Program-made: the position numbers and the translations under genes
Notes under the pieces: model-generated
Told to the model about the DNA's origin: nothing
What the model saw: the letters and a program-made list of their open reading frames with translations, nothing else
Database searches by the model: none
Part shown: one piece after another, positions 52,219 through 64,000 of the stretch
Position numbering within the stretch: position 1 is the stretch's first letter
Layout: each line of letters opens with the position of its first letter
Assembly: GCF_000002865.3 (NCBI RefSeq)
Contig: NW_001865039.1
Location: 492,527 to 556,526, forward strand
Direction: 5' to 3'
DNA from: Monosiga brevicollis MX1
Lineage: Eukaryota > Opisthokonta > Choanoflagellata > Craspedida > Salpingoecidae
Length of the DNA: 64,000 nt

Positions 52219-54212
52219 ATGGCGAGTTCAACGACCACAACGGCAGCCGCCGCGGCCAAGTCTGGTACGTCGGACCGCTTCCCAACCCCGCTGCTCACGG
52301 ATGGGCCTCTTGGAGACACGGGCGGCTGGTGGGATTCACCGAGGCGTGAAACAACGCCCTCACTTTGGCTTGAAAGCGACTTGAGACTGGTCCTTCTGAG
52401 CTTGGCCAAAGCCAATGACATCTCATGCCCGCCCGATCTTTTCCCCCCTTGGACCTGCGGTCGGCAATAGTGGTGCGAATCGCCTTGGCCCAACTACAGG
52501 TCACGTCTAACAAGCAGCAAAACATTGAAGGGGCCGTGCGTGCCATTGCCGAAGCAGCCAAGGCTGGCGCCCGCCTAGTCACCCTGCCCGAATGCTTCAA
52601 CTGCCCCTACGGCACAAAATACTTTGGCACGTACGCGGAGCCCATTCCAGGCGAATCTACGGCAGCACTCAGCCGTGCCGCCAAAGAAAACGGAGTACGT
52701 TTGAACCACTTGACCTCCGCCCTTTGCCTTTGTTCTCGTACCACCTGACGCTGACACGACTGCACGCCGCGACAACTTTTAAGGTTTATGTTGTTGGCGG
52801 CTCCATCCCAGAGCGAGCTGCTGACAAGCTCTACAACACTTGCACCGTCTTCAACCCCGACGGTGACCTCATCGCCACCCATCGCAAGGTTTGATGTTGT
52901 GCAACTCTTGCGTGTGTTGGAATCTGGATCCCAAGGCTCGCCGACCATCTCAGACCATCTCAATCTTGCCGGACTAATCCGCTTGTTAGATTCATCTTTT
53001 TGACATTGACATCCCTGGCAAAATCACGTGCGTACACCCCGCCCCATACGCTCGGCCATACTTTTGGAATAAGATGCAAAAAAAGCAGCTTGAGCTAGCG
53101 CGGTCACAAAGCGAGCGATCGCAAACGGGTTGTCCTCCCCTTGTGTGTCTCATGTAACAGCCGGACACAACCCCCTTCAGGTTCAAGGAGTCGGAAACGC
53201 TATCGCCTGGTGATGCACCCACAATGTTCAAAACAGGTTCGCCAGCGAGCAGGCATATGTGCGCGTCAGCGGCTTTTGTGGTGTCAAGCTGACACCTGAA
53301 TGCTTATGCCCGATTCAGACTTTGGCCACGTTGGTGTTGGTATTTGTTACGATATGCGCTTTCCAGAATTGGCCCAACTTTATGCCGAGCAGGTGTGTTG
53401 GTGAAAGTGAATACGCCCATTTGAAGGCGTAACCAGCTCCTGGCTATGCAAGGCAGCGCTTTCATCATCTTGTCTTTTTTTTTTTTTTTTTTTTTTTTTT
53501 TGGGGGGGGGGGGGGCTTGTAGTGTTTTTGTTGTTATTTTTTTCGCTTTTTTCACTCGAATTGTTTGCGGGCAACGCGTCGTGCACAATGTCTACAGGGC
53601 TGCTCTCTTCTTCTCTACCCTGGAGCTTTCAATATGACTACGGGGCCAGCTCATTGGGAGCTCCTTCAGCGTGGGCGTGCGCTTGACAATCAACTCTTTG
53701 TCGCGACAGCTTCACCAGCAAGAAATGCCTCTGCTGACTATCAAGCCTGGGGCCATTCTTCTTGTGTCGATCCCTGGTGAGCGTCTTCCAAACTTGCCCT
53801 CACCTCGGCTGCGCGCTGTTTCGATGCGCACCAGCGCCACCACCAGCAACAATGACAAGAACAATGAGAGCAATAACTCACTGACGCCGCTTTCCACCAC
53901 TTTTGTACGTTTTGTCTTTGTTTCTCCCGCGCTCAACCATCCGATCCACACCCGCACAAATGCGATATAGGGGAACGGTCATCGCCACCACGGATGAACA
54001 ACCTGGCCTGGTCTACGCAGACTTGGGTACGAAACGACACAACTGATCAAGGTTTTTTGTTTTTTGTTTTTTGTTTTTTTTTCGTTGGGTTGTACCCCTC
54101 ATTCGTGCATTGCCTGCCCAATCTAGACATGAGCAAGGTTTCGGAAGTTCGCCACAATATCCCTATCCGGGAGCAAAAGCGACACGATTTGTACCGCTTG
54201 GTGGTGCCGTAA
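52219..54212 (+). CDS. NIT2: Omega-amidase (nitrilase family)
   Basis: Hydrolyses alpha-ketoglutaramate and alpha-ketosuccinamate, clearing by-products of glutamine/asparagine transamination. Exon 1 (52219-52264) encodes a short Thr/Ala-rich leader and splices at 52471 to [20 protein letters not shown]. The nitrilase triad is complete: Glu in [14 protein letters not shown], Lys in [17 protein letters not shown], Cys in [19 protein letters not shown]. Other blocks are [76 protein letters not shown] and [20 protein letters not shown] before the stop 54210-54212. The match to human NIT2 is end to end. One intron contains a T27-G14 homopolymer junction (53475-53515). Confidence 0.95.
53475..53515 (+). 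repeat. T-then-G homopolymer junction
   Basis: About 27 T followed directly by about 14 G, in a NIT2 intron. Exact lengths are doubtful in any assembly. Confidence 0.8.
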
Positions 54213-54362
54213 ACGGAGTGTTTCAATTAAAATCAGAAAAGTTTAACACAAACAAAAGAGATCAGCATCGCTTAAACTTCTTCATGGACATGAGCAGCGC
54301 TGCCATGCGCACATGGCTGGCGGTAGCAAGGACCATCAAGACATAGACTGCACTGGCAGCTA

Positions 54363-57300
54363 TCAAAGGGCAACAAAATGGGCCTGATGCACCAGCAAAG
54401 CCAGGCCTTGCGCATCATCGACCACTGGATAGCGCACCACAGCACATTCCCAGCCCAGTTTGTTTAGAAAAGGCAACGCAATGGTTGGTCGCTGCTGGTC
54501 CTTGCCAGCGTGACACAAAATGACGGGCACTGCACAGACGCCCTCTACGGGACGCCCACGCTTTAGGGCCGTCTGCATGAGAGACAACGGCATAGGTGGT
54601 TTTACTTCCACCCCCGGTAAGACCTCCAATTCGACGCCTAGGCACGATGAGGGGCGGGACGGGGGCACATGTGAGCCGGCAACCTGTACCAGGTCAACGC
54701 AGCAACTGGTCAGTCCGTGACTTACCCGTCAGCCTCAACAAAGTGGTGTTCTCGTCGGTGTTCGTTTCCTTCCCAGGTGCCTCGCCAAGAAGGTGATTGG
54801 CATAAAGTTGGCCCACCAGGCGTGGTGCTGACAGCACATGGCGTGCCGGCAACTGCAATACCGACCAAAGGACGCAAACAGAAGCATTGTGATCATCAGG
54901 AAGGATAAATGTCACAATAAAAAGCCCCGAAGAACGATGACTTTCGGTTCTGGCTTTTGTGAAAAATGCAAAAGCCAAAGAGTCGAACTCACCGTTTCAG
55001 TAACATGAAGAGGATGGTCAACGACCTCGATCAGTGCCCGGACATACGTGACGGGATCGCAGCGGAGATCAAGGCGAGGGGCCAAATGCCACCGCTCTGG
55101 AACGTGCTCATGGACAAGATCCGTCGCCAGTTGCTGCGCATCCGTCTAAAAAGAAGCAACACAGACAAGACATGTTCAGGCAGCATGGAATATGAAGCAA
55201 TCAATGCACCCACATCCTTGCCCGTCTAGTTTGGATAAAGGTCAGAATCTATGTCCACGTACCGAGAGATGCAGGCTGCGCGCCAAGACTGCGCCTAGCT
55301 TGGTACAATCGGCACTGATGGCAAGCAACGCCAACGCTGCGCGCTCCTCCTCGCGACGACACAAGTAGAGCTCTGATCTTGCCCGGAACGAGGACAGGGA
55401 GGTGCTCATCCGATGCAGAGCTCCCTGAATTTCCTCCACCACCTTGCGCGCTCGGTGTCGGTCCAATGCTTCATCCTCGTGGCCAGGCTTGAGTAGGCCG
55501 TCGGTTGCAACAGCCCCCAGCATGGCCAGCTGCACTGGCGTCGCATCCAGGCCAGAAACTGTGACTTCTTGCAGCAGAGTATTGAGCAAGACGTCGTCCT
55601 CTAAAACACAGATCAGGCCTGCAGTGCCAGGAGGTTGTTGCTCCAACACGGCGCGAATGCGCGGCGCGGTGCTTTCGCTCACGAGACGATGTGCGGCCAG
55701 GCGAATGAAATCACGGTGATCAACACGTCCATATGCCCTAAAACAAACAATCGAGTTCCCGCAAATACAAGTGAAATTGAATGAGTGGTTCTACATGGTT
55801 CTGAGCTTGTGACAAGCAACGCGTAGGCACCCATGGACGTACAGACAATACGTCTCCGCATCCCAGCCAGGCATGTTTGGGGTCGGTTGAGCCGCTTCGC
55901 GATTCTTCAAGACTGCTGACACCGCTGCCAGCAGATTGATGTCAAAGGAGGCCGTGCCGCGCAAGCAGCCTGCACCTGCTCGACACCCCCAATTTGAGAA
56001 GGAAAAGAAAGACAAAAAATGTCAGCGCCAATGAAGATTGGGAGTGAGTGGAGGTCACGGCGATTTGAAGCTATCAAAACAAGGCCTACCGACCTTGACT
56101 CTGGAGGAGCGACGCGGCATGAAGCAAGCATAACTGGATCACACGCACGCGGACCGCCATATCATCGGCCTGGTCAAATACTGAAGCGTGATGGCCGATA
56201 AATCGAGCCAAACGCTTGCCAATCGATGCGTGCTCCTGTGCAAGCGGGCCAAGACACAACACAAAAGACACGCCCCAATGAATGCTGAATCATCTTCACC
56301 CATCAGCCACAATACATTTGGAGGGGGCAGGGGGAAGGGGAGGAAAAAGCAAGAACACAAGGGCCAAAGCAAGAAAGAAGGAGGGGGAAACCGAGCAACT
56401 TGCGGCGTGCCGAGCAGGAGAAAATGGCATGAAACGTACCCGATCTAAGCGCACGACCACACTATCAGCCATGGCCGAGTGCCGAAAGAGGTCGCTGTCC
56501 GGGTCAACAGTGGCAACCACACCAAAAGGACCCAATCGTGAGCCGTGTTCAGCCAGGCGTGGATCGGCTAAGAATCCGTCAGCATCGGCAGTGGAGGGCC
56601 GGGAGGTGCGTGACGCTCGAGATAGCGGCCGTGACGTCCGGCGGGTGGGCGATGGCTGAGTTGGTGCATTTTGCTGTCGCAAAAAGCGCAGCAAAATTGG
56701 CACAAGCCCAGGTTGCAAGTGAAGGTGTTCGATCAGCAGCGGTGAGCCTGTGGCCGCGCACTGGCGCAAGGCTCGCTGCAAATCCCCAACATCCAGACTA
56801 CCACAGCGCAAAACTTGCTGTATAGCAATCCCCATCTCAGTCTCCACCACGATCCGTTCATTCTCTGGCCAGTGTGGCTCGTGCTGAGCGATTACCAGCA
56901 AACGTGGATGATTATCAGCAAATGTACTCATATCTGGAGTCTGCTCGCTCGAGATGAGCTTTGGCATGAGCTTTTTCTCGACGATCCATTCCAGGAAGGC
57001 GCTCAGCAAAGCTGTGGCCCGCGTGCCATCCAGACAAATCTTCAGCAAGAGTGATGCCCACTCGCGCTCCAATGGCGTTCGCGCCAAAGACTCAGGCAAC
57101 GGACACTCGCTCGTCTCGGGCTGACTGATCCAAGCCTGCCAAGAGCTGGCATCTCCTTGCACCTGGGGGAACAATCCAAGCGTAAGGCAGACCTTTTCAC
57201 CAGCAACCGGATAGAACAATAACTCAAAACTCGGCCAATCCATACCTCTGCCAACAAGTCAAACTCGGAGCATCGCTGCTGAAACAACTCTCCAACCGCT

Positions 57301-60300
57301 TCAAGGCGAGCCCACTACAACAAAGAGCACCAAAGAGCGTGGTTGTAATAGAAACAAGAAGGTGAGTCTTGCAAACCGCACTGCCAACGCGAAGGCTCGA
57401 GCTGGTACACAAACACTTCACACTACGCACCTGCATGCCATTCAGCCATGGAACGGGCGGTACGGCTGGGGAGGCCGTGAGCTGTTCAAATCCACCCAAA
57501 GCAAACTCAAGCTCTGGTGGACGTGGAGCGCCCACATCCCCAAGAGCCGTCATTCCGCTCCACAATGCCGGCACTAATGTGGAATCTTGGCCGTTGACCT
57601 CTGCCTGTACGGTCAGCTTGCTCTCGCTTTCACTCATGGAGGCAATCGAGGCATTGTCTGAAGGATTCAATGGCGCATTGCTCTCAAGATTCATGGGCGC
57701 CTCGAGAAGCACGTCAGGCGTCAGGGGCCGATCAAAACCAAGGTCCAGCTCCTGTTCTTGCAGCAGACCTCGGCCCAGCACATTTGTTACGGGTAAAAGC
57801 ATGAGCATGGCTGCCTGAGCTATCGCTGCACGCTGAGCATCTGGTACTGTAGCACAAAGTTGCTCCACAATCTCTCGAACAGCGGGCCAAAGCCCGGTGC
57901 TCCCAGCCTCCGTACCAGGAGTCGACATTCGTGGAGTCGCCGAGCTGCCGTTCTGGCTGGCGCCACCACCGACAAGACCGTCGCCGCTTGAGGCTGTAAG
58001 GTGTGAGTGACTCGGGCGCCCGCGTTGTCGAGAGGACCCCAGCCTGACTGAGGCCTTGGCGAGCTGGCGCAAGTAGTGCTCAACTAGGTCTTGACTGCGC
58101 ACGAATGATGCGTTGTTCAGTCCACGAATGCGATCGCAAAGATGCACCAGTATTGCAAGAGGCCGCATCTGTTGGCGACAAGCCGTCTGCCAGACACGAA
58201 CTCGGCTCATATCGCGCTTGCGCTCGGCCAGTTGTCGGACATAATCAGCTTTGAGCTCAACTGTCTCCGCCACGCGCGTGGCATCAGCCGCCAAGCCTGT
58301 AAAAGTGTCGACCAGGTTGAGCGAGGCCGAAGCAATGGCGCGCTTGAGCTGTTGCAGCTGGGAAAGTGTTTGATTTACAAAGTGATGTGCGTTGCTGTAG
58401 CTACGCGCCATAAGCAGTGAGCCCAATACGGCCTGCAAGGATGGCTCGGAGAGGTTATCGTAGTTGACAAGGCGCAACACGGTTCCGAGCTCTGCAAACC
58501 ATGCACCCTGGTCCAACGCCGGGCCCATGACAACCAAGTTGGCCGCAGCATTGCCGTTGGGCAGGTGGCCATGGCCAGACGTGTTCGCCAAATCAGCAGA
58601 GGCATGGCCCGCACCAGGCGCGACCATGGACACGGCTTGGGTGGAGGCGCCAGCCATTGAAGCGGTGGCAGCTCCTCCGTGAATTGAGGCAACGTGTCCG
58701 GCATCGTCAAGTTCAAAACTCAAATGTCCGCTGCGTGATCGTTGATACGCGCGGCGCAGCCATTGTACAAACTCGGGACTCGGGCGTGCGGGCGCGTGGG
58801 TGCAGAGCACGACAGAACTGCATGCCAATGCTTCGTCGAGCTCCGTTTCCAAGCGTTCCCACGAAGTGGCGCCGATTCGCATATCAACAGCACGTGCACC
58901 ACCCGAAGCTGCATACATACTCATCACGTGGTGCTGAGTCATGTGGTCTGGATCTAGCGCCAAAGACCAATGCGTCGAGCACGTGATTGCAGCCCGGTTA
59001 ACGAAAAGGGCGCTGGTGTCACAAAAAATGTCCGCAGCAAGCTTGTCCTCGGCTCGTGCCATCAAAGGAAACAAACCCTGAAGAATCTCCTCAAGCGGCG
59101 CGCCACTGGTCGCTGGCACATGGCTTACACTCAAACTGTTGCCGGCTAGAATGTCTAGCCAGGTCGCAAGCAGTGGTGTCCGCGCTGCCTCGGGAAAGCA
59201 CGGCAAATACGAGCGGGCAAGTGATGCAACGAGGCAATCGCCCGTATGGCGCACCTGCACGCTTCGAATATGTTCAATGGCTGCCTTCCATTCCTGCTTC
59301 TCGAGCTCGAGGGAACGCAAAAAGTTTTGAGCTTGCTCCAGCTGGTCACCCAGTTGTGCCAATGCTGTAGCGTCGTCGTTGCGCTGACGAGTCGAGGTCA
59401 CGACATTGGCACGCAATGTGGCCACGCGCTTCTCAAGGCTGCCATTACTCTGACGCAAACTTCGCAGATCTTCGGTTTTATCATGCATGAGACGCCGCAG
59501 CCCGTTGATTTGGATTTCCTTCGCGCGAGTGTGGTTGTTCAGTTGACGATGTAGAATTAGCGCGCCCTTGGCCCAACGCGCTAAGACGTGCACGCAAGCC
59601 GGAATATGACGAGAGTCGCGTGGTGAAGCTATGCGGCCCGGCGTCGTGACCTCCCGCTTTGTTTCCGGTGAGCTGGTGCCAGGACCTGCTGCGAGCATCT
59701 TCACCACCTCGGCATCTTCCAACAGCTCTTGAATCTCGTTCAAGCGGGCCTCGGATATTTTGGCCACCTCACATGCATGCAACTGGAGGCGTAGCTTCTC
59801 GGCGTCCGCACACAAACGTCGGCCTCCGGTGCGCCAGACCAGCTCACTGTCCGATAACGGCGTATCGTTGCTGCCGCGCAAAAGCAAGAGAAGCAAGGCC
59901 GCGAAGACCGACTCGACGGCGTCAGGTGGTCGATTCATGGCTTGGACCTCGCGAAGTTGATCCTGGCCAATTTGATCTACGAGGGCCCGCAAGGCTTCCA
60001 CGTGCCCGCGCGTGACGCTCATGGCCTCCTCATACTCAACGAGAAGTGGCGCAACCTTTTCCTCAAGCTCGGCAATTTCGCGTTCTTTGCGCAACACTGC
60101 CTGCTGCAGCTTGCGCTGAGCTGAAACGTCTCGTCCAAGCTGGGCCAAGAGTCGCAGGCCCACATTGTCCCGCTCTTTTAGTAAACCCTCGAGACGCTCA
60201 TGTTGAGCCCGCAGCTCGGACAGATGCGCTTCGGCATTGATGGTCATTTGCACACCATGCTCCAATCGTGCCAGCCGCGCACTGTAGTAGGCACTCAACA

Positions 60301-63300
60301 GCTCATCGAAGCGAAGGAACCAGTGTGCAGCATCATCCAGGGCCGGTTTGAGCGCAGGATCAAGGTAGTGGCTGCCAGGCAACGATTGCGCTGTCTCCCA
60401 GGCAGCTTGATGGCATCGACCAAAGAGAGTGGCCTTGACAGCAACCTCAGCCTCCGCAAGACCCCCAGTACCCAACACTTGAGAAGCCTGGAATGTCCAA
60501 TCCTTGAGATTGGCCGAAGTCCAGTTAACAATGTTAATGTGCTGCACTAAGCGCGGATGGCTGCGCAAGACGTGCTGTGTCGCATCGAGGCGTCGGACGC
60601 CGTCGTCTGATGTAAATAGGCACACTTGGAGGTTGCGGCGCGCGTTCTCATGGAACCACAGCATGATATTGCGCTGAGTGGGGACCATGCCAAGGGCCAC
60701 GACGCGAGGCTGCACCAAAGTCGAGACGGCCACCAGGTTGTCCGTGCTCAGTAGGTCTGAAACGTCCTTGCCAGTGACAAATGATGCAATGACATCCAAG
60801 ACCTCAATCGACGCTTGATTGGAGTCGACAGCAAAAGTGATGCGCTCATCTCGCGTGGCTGATAACATCAGGAGCTCGACAAAGTGCATCTGAAACCGAC
60901 GTCCGCCATCACCGGCGTCCAGGCCCTCAGCCACACACAGGCGCCGCCCAGCAATGTGCGCATGTAGGCGCATAGCATTGACGCATTCGTGGCCAAAGAG
61001 CCAAAAGTCCGTGCGTGGCAAGCGCGCCACGCTGCTTGACAACATGTGACACATGTGGTGGAGGTGCGATTGTGCCAGATGCAGGTGAAATGCACTGTAG
61101 CGCTGAGCGCACTCCTTGACCTCATTCTCCATGAGGCCGCGTAGAATTTGCGCGGCTTTGCCACCGTCAGCATCGTGTGCAGCCACTATGCCATTAACGC
61201 CAGCCACCGTGCCCGAGGTAGCCAGGTTCTCGGAGTAGAACACATTCTCTTTGAGCCACACGGCACTGGCCTCGTCAAGTAGGGCTCGGGCAAACGTTTG
61301 CTTGACTGCCCGACGCAGTAATTCTTGAAAACTATGTATGCGAGTTCCGGATCGGTAGATGAGTTTGATCATGATGCGCGCACAAGACACGGCTTTGCAA
61401 CGGGCATCACACTTTGAACTCTGTCTTGACCTTGACTCTGGCTCCCGGCTCCCAGCCCTTTCCAGCACTCGTGCCACTCGAAATGGGCTTGAAGCATGCC
61501 CAAACTTACCGATGCTGGTCGATTGTGACGGCCATGCGCAGACCGTACACAGCCGTCATCAGCGCGGCCCAGACTCGAACCGCTGCGACCTCTGAGGCCA
61601 ATGGAGAAAGGGCACAGCATAGTCCCGCGGCCACGGACATGACATCGTGTGGCGTGAATCTAAAGCAAAGCAAGAATACGGTGAGCAAAAGCAAAGTCAC
61701 GTGCAGCAGCAGGGCACAATGCAATGCAAAAGGCCTTTTATGAGCGGCGCACCGATAAAGAAGGCGATGCGGAGCGACACCAAAGCCACCCAGGATAGCC
61801 TCGTGCACGTGGCAGGTACACTGGGCCAGTGGCGAAGCCCAAGCCACACTCGGCTCTGCTGAAGGCATGCCAGACTGGCTAGCACGCATGGACACCTGCG
61901 TATAGCCATCCGGTTGCAAAAGGTGTCGCTTGATGGTGGCTTGCATAACGTTTTGCATAATATCGACGCGTGGTGTAGTCAAGGACAAAACCAAACAATT
62001 TTGGGCCAAATTCGAGTCAAGCTTGAGTTGGGTATTCAGCGCGAGTGGATCTGTGGTCGTAGCAAAAGCCAAGACTAAGCCGCGAAGCTGACGGCCGAGG
62101 CCTGAGCGAAAGCTCTCACTGTCAAATACCATTCGCACGACTGCTAGCTGATGCAAAACCTGCATGACGTCACAAGTGGGCGAGGCCAAGTCTTGAACGT
62201 CGTCCAACACCACCAAAACCCCTGCCTTGCGACTTGCGGGACCATACTCCAAGCCTGACCCCATATCAAAGTGACGACGGATGTTCTGCCAAACGGCTTG
62301 ACCAGTCAAGCGGCGCGTGCAACTCAAGTGAACGGCAGCTCGCTCGGCACCTGTCATATCTGTGAGCATGTCGCTGAGCGTCTCCAAAATTCGGGACTTG
62401 GCCGAACCGCTGGGTCCACTCAGACCGACGTTGCGGCCGGCTCGCAAGCATAAGGCAGCCACGAACCGAATGGCCTCCACTTCTGGCGTTGCCACCAAGA
62501 CCTCGTCTTGGTCGTGTTCTGCAATTGCCTTGCGAGTCGTGATGATGGGTTCGGTCGTCATGTGCGCAAAGGTGGTAATGCCGGCAGCAGAACCTGGTCG
62601 TTGCTGCCAGATCGGCACTTCAGGTACGAAGCGCACGTCAAATTGAGCCAGACGCGAGCGCAGGAAGCGGTCTGCCTGTGCCAAAGGTTCCCAGTTTTCT
62701 TCGCACTCACGATCAATACACAAAATTGTCGCCCAAACGAGAGCCACACCCAAGCACTCGTAAGCAATGTGTGAGCCCAGATCGCTGCCTAGCTCATCTT
62801 GGACGACCCCAAACAAAGAAGTACTGAGGTCTCGCCAGGTCTCAAGGACGGAGGTGACGTTTAAAGCGTTGGGCACGGTAGTACGCAAAGCGGAAAAGGT
62901 GTCACAGAATTCAGCTGCTATATTAGCTAGTTCCTCGAGGTTCACACCCACGACCCCATCAGAAGCCACTAGTGCCTCGAGGTCGCGAAGAACCTGAGAG
63001 CGACGACAATAGACACGCGATCCAAGCAGTGCAAGATCGGGCAGCTCGTCTCCGGTGACCGATGGCTCGTAGTCCAGCCAAATGACGCGTGCACACTCAT
63101 CCAAGCGTGCACTGCTGCCACACGGCAACACAATGCGCCGCTGGGTCTTCACTTGATACAGGCTATCGCGCATGGCAGGCGACAGCACGCCGAGCAACAC
63201 AACGATTTGCAAATGTGCCAGTTCCTCCTCTGGCTCAGCAGTCGGGTCACGCTCTTGGGCATCTGCGCTATCGCTGAACCGGTGCGTAAGCAGCGAGGCC

Positions 63301-64000
63301 CAAAGCGATTGGTCCAGGGTTTCACCCGCAAAGCCGTTGCCGGCAAAGGCAGAGGGCAACACAACCTGCACTTGCGTATGCAGGTGCAGACCCTGCAAAG
63401 CCGCACGCAACTGTTCGACCAGAGCCAGACCATCGCGTGCGCTGTTGGCGCGCACATGCGCTACTGGGTGAAGGTCAAGAAGCAAAGCCAGATGGCGCAG
63501 ATCCAGCGAATGAGGTGTCAGACTCGTTCGATCGCGATTCTCATACTGGCGTACAGCTGATAGAAAATGGCTAGCTTGCAGGTCAAGCTGAAACACATCG
63601 GCCAGCGCCTTGATATCCGCTTCTAGCGCGCGTCCATTGATGCTGGACGCATCACAATCCATGCCATCTGGGGCACCCAGGCTCACGCCATAGTGCTGTA
63701 CAGCTGCGCGCAACACAGCTCGATCCTCAGCCCTTGTTAAAGAACGCCCGTGTGTAAACCAGAAGCAGTGCAACATGAGCTCCTTGGCCTGTTCGCCTGA
63801 CTCACTACGCCAGGCACCATGCGTCAAAGCCGTTAATCTAGCAGCGTTGAACAGCTCGAACATGCGACGAAGCGCATGCTCAGTATTGCGCGACTCCATC
63901 GAAGAGAGCAACCGACGCAACTCCACAAGAGCAAGCCGAAGACCGGCATGCTGCGCACCACCAATCACAACGTGAGCACGGAGCAGCAGCGGCCAGTCTG
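54363..64000 (-). CDS. Divergent dynein heavy chain, motor and C-terminal parts
   Basis: The gene runs in from the right edge (frame open at 64000; tail and AAA1/2 lie beyond) to a stop at 54363-54365. The 63998-61510 exon covers AAA3: P-loop-like GLSGPSGSAKS and Walker B-like GVLVVLDDVQDL. The next very long exon (about 61430-57430) holds AAA4, with GLDAGDGGRRFQ where a P-loop belongs; the ascending stalk helix (LSELRAQHERLEGLLKERDN, VEALRALVDQIGQDQLREVQ, MNRPPDAVESVF); a small microtubule-binding-domain region; the returning helix; then AAA5. A Ser/Gly/Pro-rich insert lies at about 57880-58060. AAA6 follows (WQAWISQPETSECPLPES, LLIEHLHLQPGLVPILLRFL), then C-terminal exons (AYGRVDHRDFIRLAAHRL; HRARKVVEEIQGALHRM). 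Layout is firmly dynein, yet sequence is far from standard classes. A DNHD1-like identity is my guess. Confidence 0.82.

Noticed and set aside
57369-57818. Open frames antisense to the dynein gene (also 18726-19040, 21815-22309)
   Set aside because: They are shadows of well-supported coding exons on the other strand, with no resemblance to known families.

Overview
The window is nuclear DNA from an intron-rich, gene-dense unicellular eukaryote close to animals. The best fit is a choanoflagellate, most likely Monosiga brevicollis or a near relative. This is inferred from moderately high GC, short GT-AG introns (mostly about 70-150 nt), small spacers, and a gene set that pairs animal-type genes (MYRF, DNAJC14, CDKL5, neuferricin, GALNT) with ciliary and meiotic genes. 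It is a draft assembly: 118 N bases lie at 41791-41908. No virus-like element, transposon, CRISPR array or rRNA was seen, and no tRNA could be supported by eye.

Layout, left to right: 3' end of a polypeptide GalNAc-transferase (+); COG4, Golgi tethering (+); TFIIIC TPR subunit GTF3C3 (-); an unrecognised acidic gene with a zinc-knuckle-like motif (-); endonuclease III NTHL1 (+); cytosolic isoleucyl-tRNA synthetase (-); CFAP299, ciliary (+); LSM4 (-); DNAJC14-like co-chaperone (+); neuferricin-like heme-binding membrane protein (+); GT25 glycosyltransferase (-); NAA15, NatA auxiliary subunit (-); meiotic HORMA protein HORMAD/Hop1 (+); complex I subunit NDUFS6 (-); SPATA4-like CH-domain gene broken by the gap (+); CDKL5-like kinase (-); MYRF-like transcription factor (+); proteasome subunit PSMD8/RPN12 (-); omega-amidase NIT2 (+); and a long divergent dynein heavy chain running off the right edge (-). 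Many neighbours are divergent pairs with 0.25-1.1 kb between start codons (zinc-knuckle gene/NTHL1, IARS/CFAP299, LSM4/DNAJC14, NAA15/HORMAD, NDUFS6/SPATA4, PSMD8/NIT2), so shared promoters are likely.

The genes do not form one pathway. They are housekeeping genes (secretion, transcription, translation, repair, proteolysis, respiration) with a scattering of flagellar and meiotic genes. The most unusual item is the isoleucyl-tRNA synthetase: it has a WHEP domain at its N-terminus and a SAM domain inserted inside the anticodon-binding region. Other notable points are a MYRF protein that keeps its DNA-binding and self-cleaving domains but ends without a membrane anchor, an NDUFS6 that has lost two of four zinc ligands, a dynein with decayed AAA3/AAA4 nucleotide sites, an LSM4 whose first coding exon is the start codon alone, and a phase-supported 26-nt intron and 26-nt exon in COG4. 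Three very long GT/CA microsatellites are present, one starting at a splice donor.
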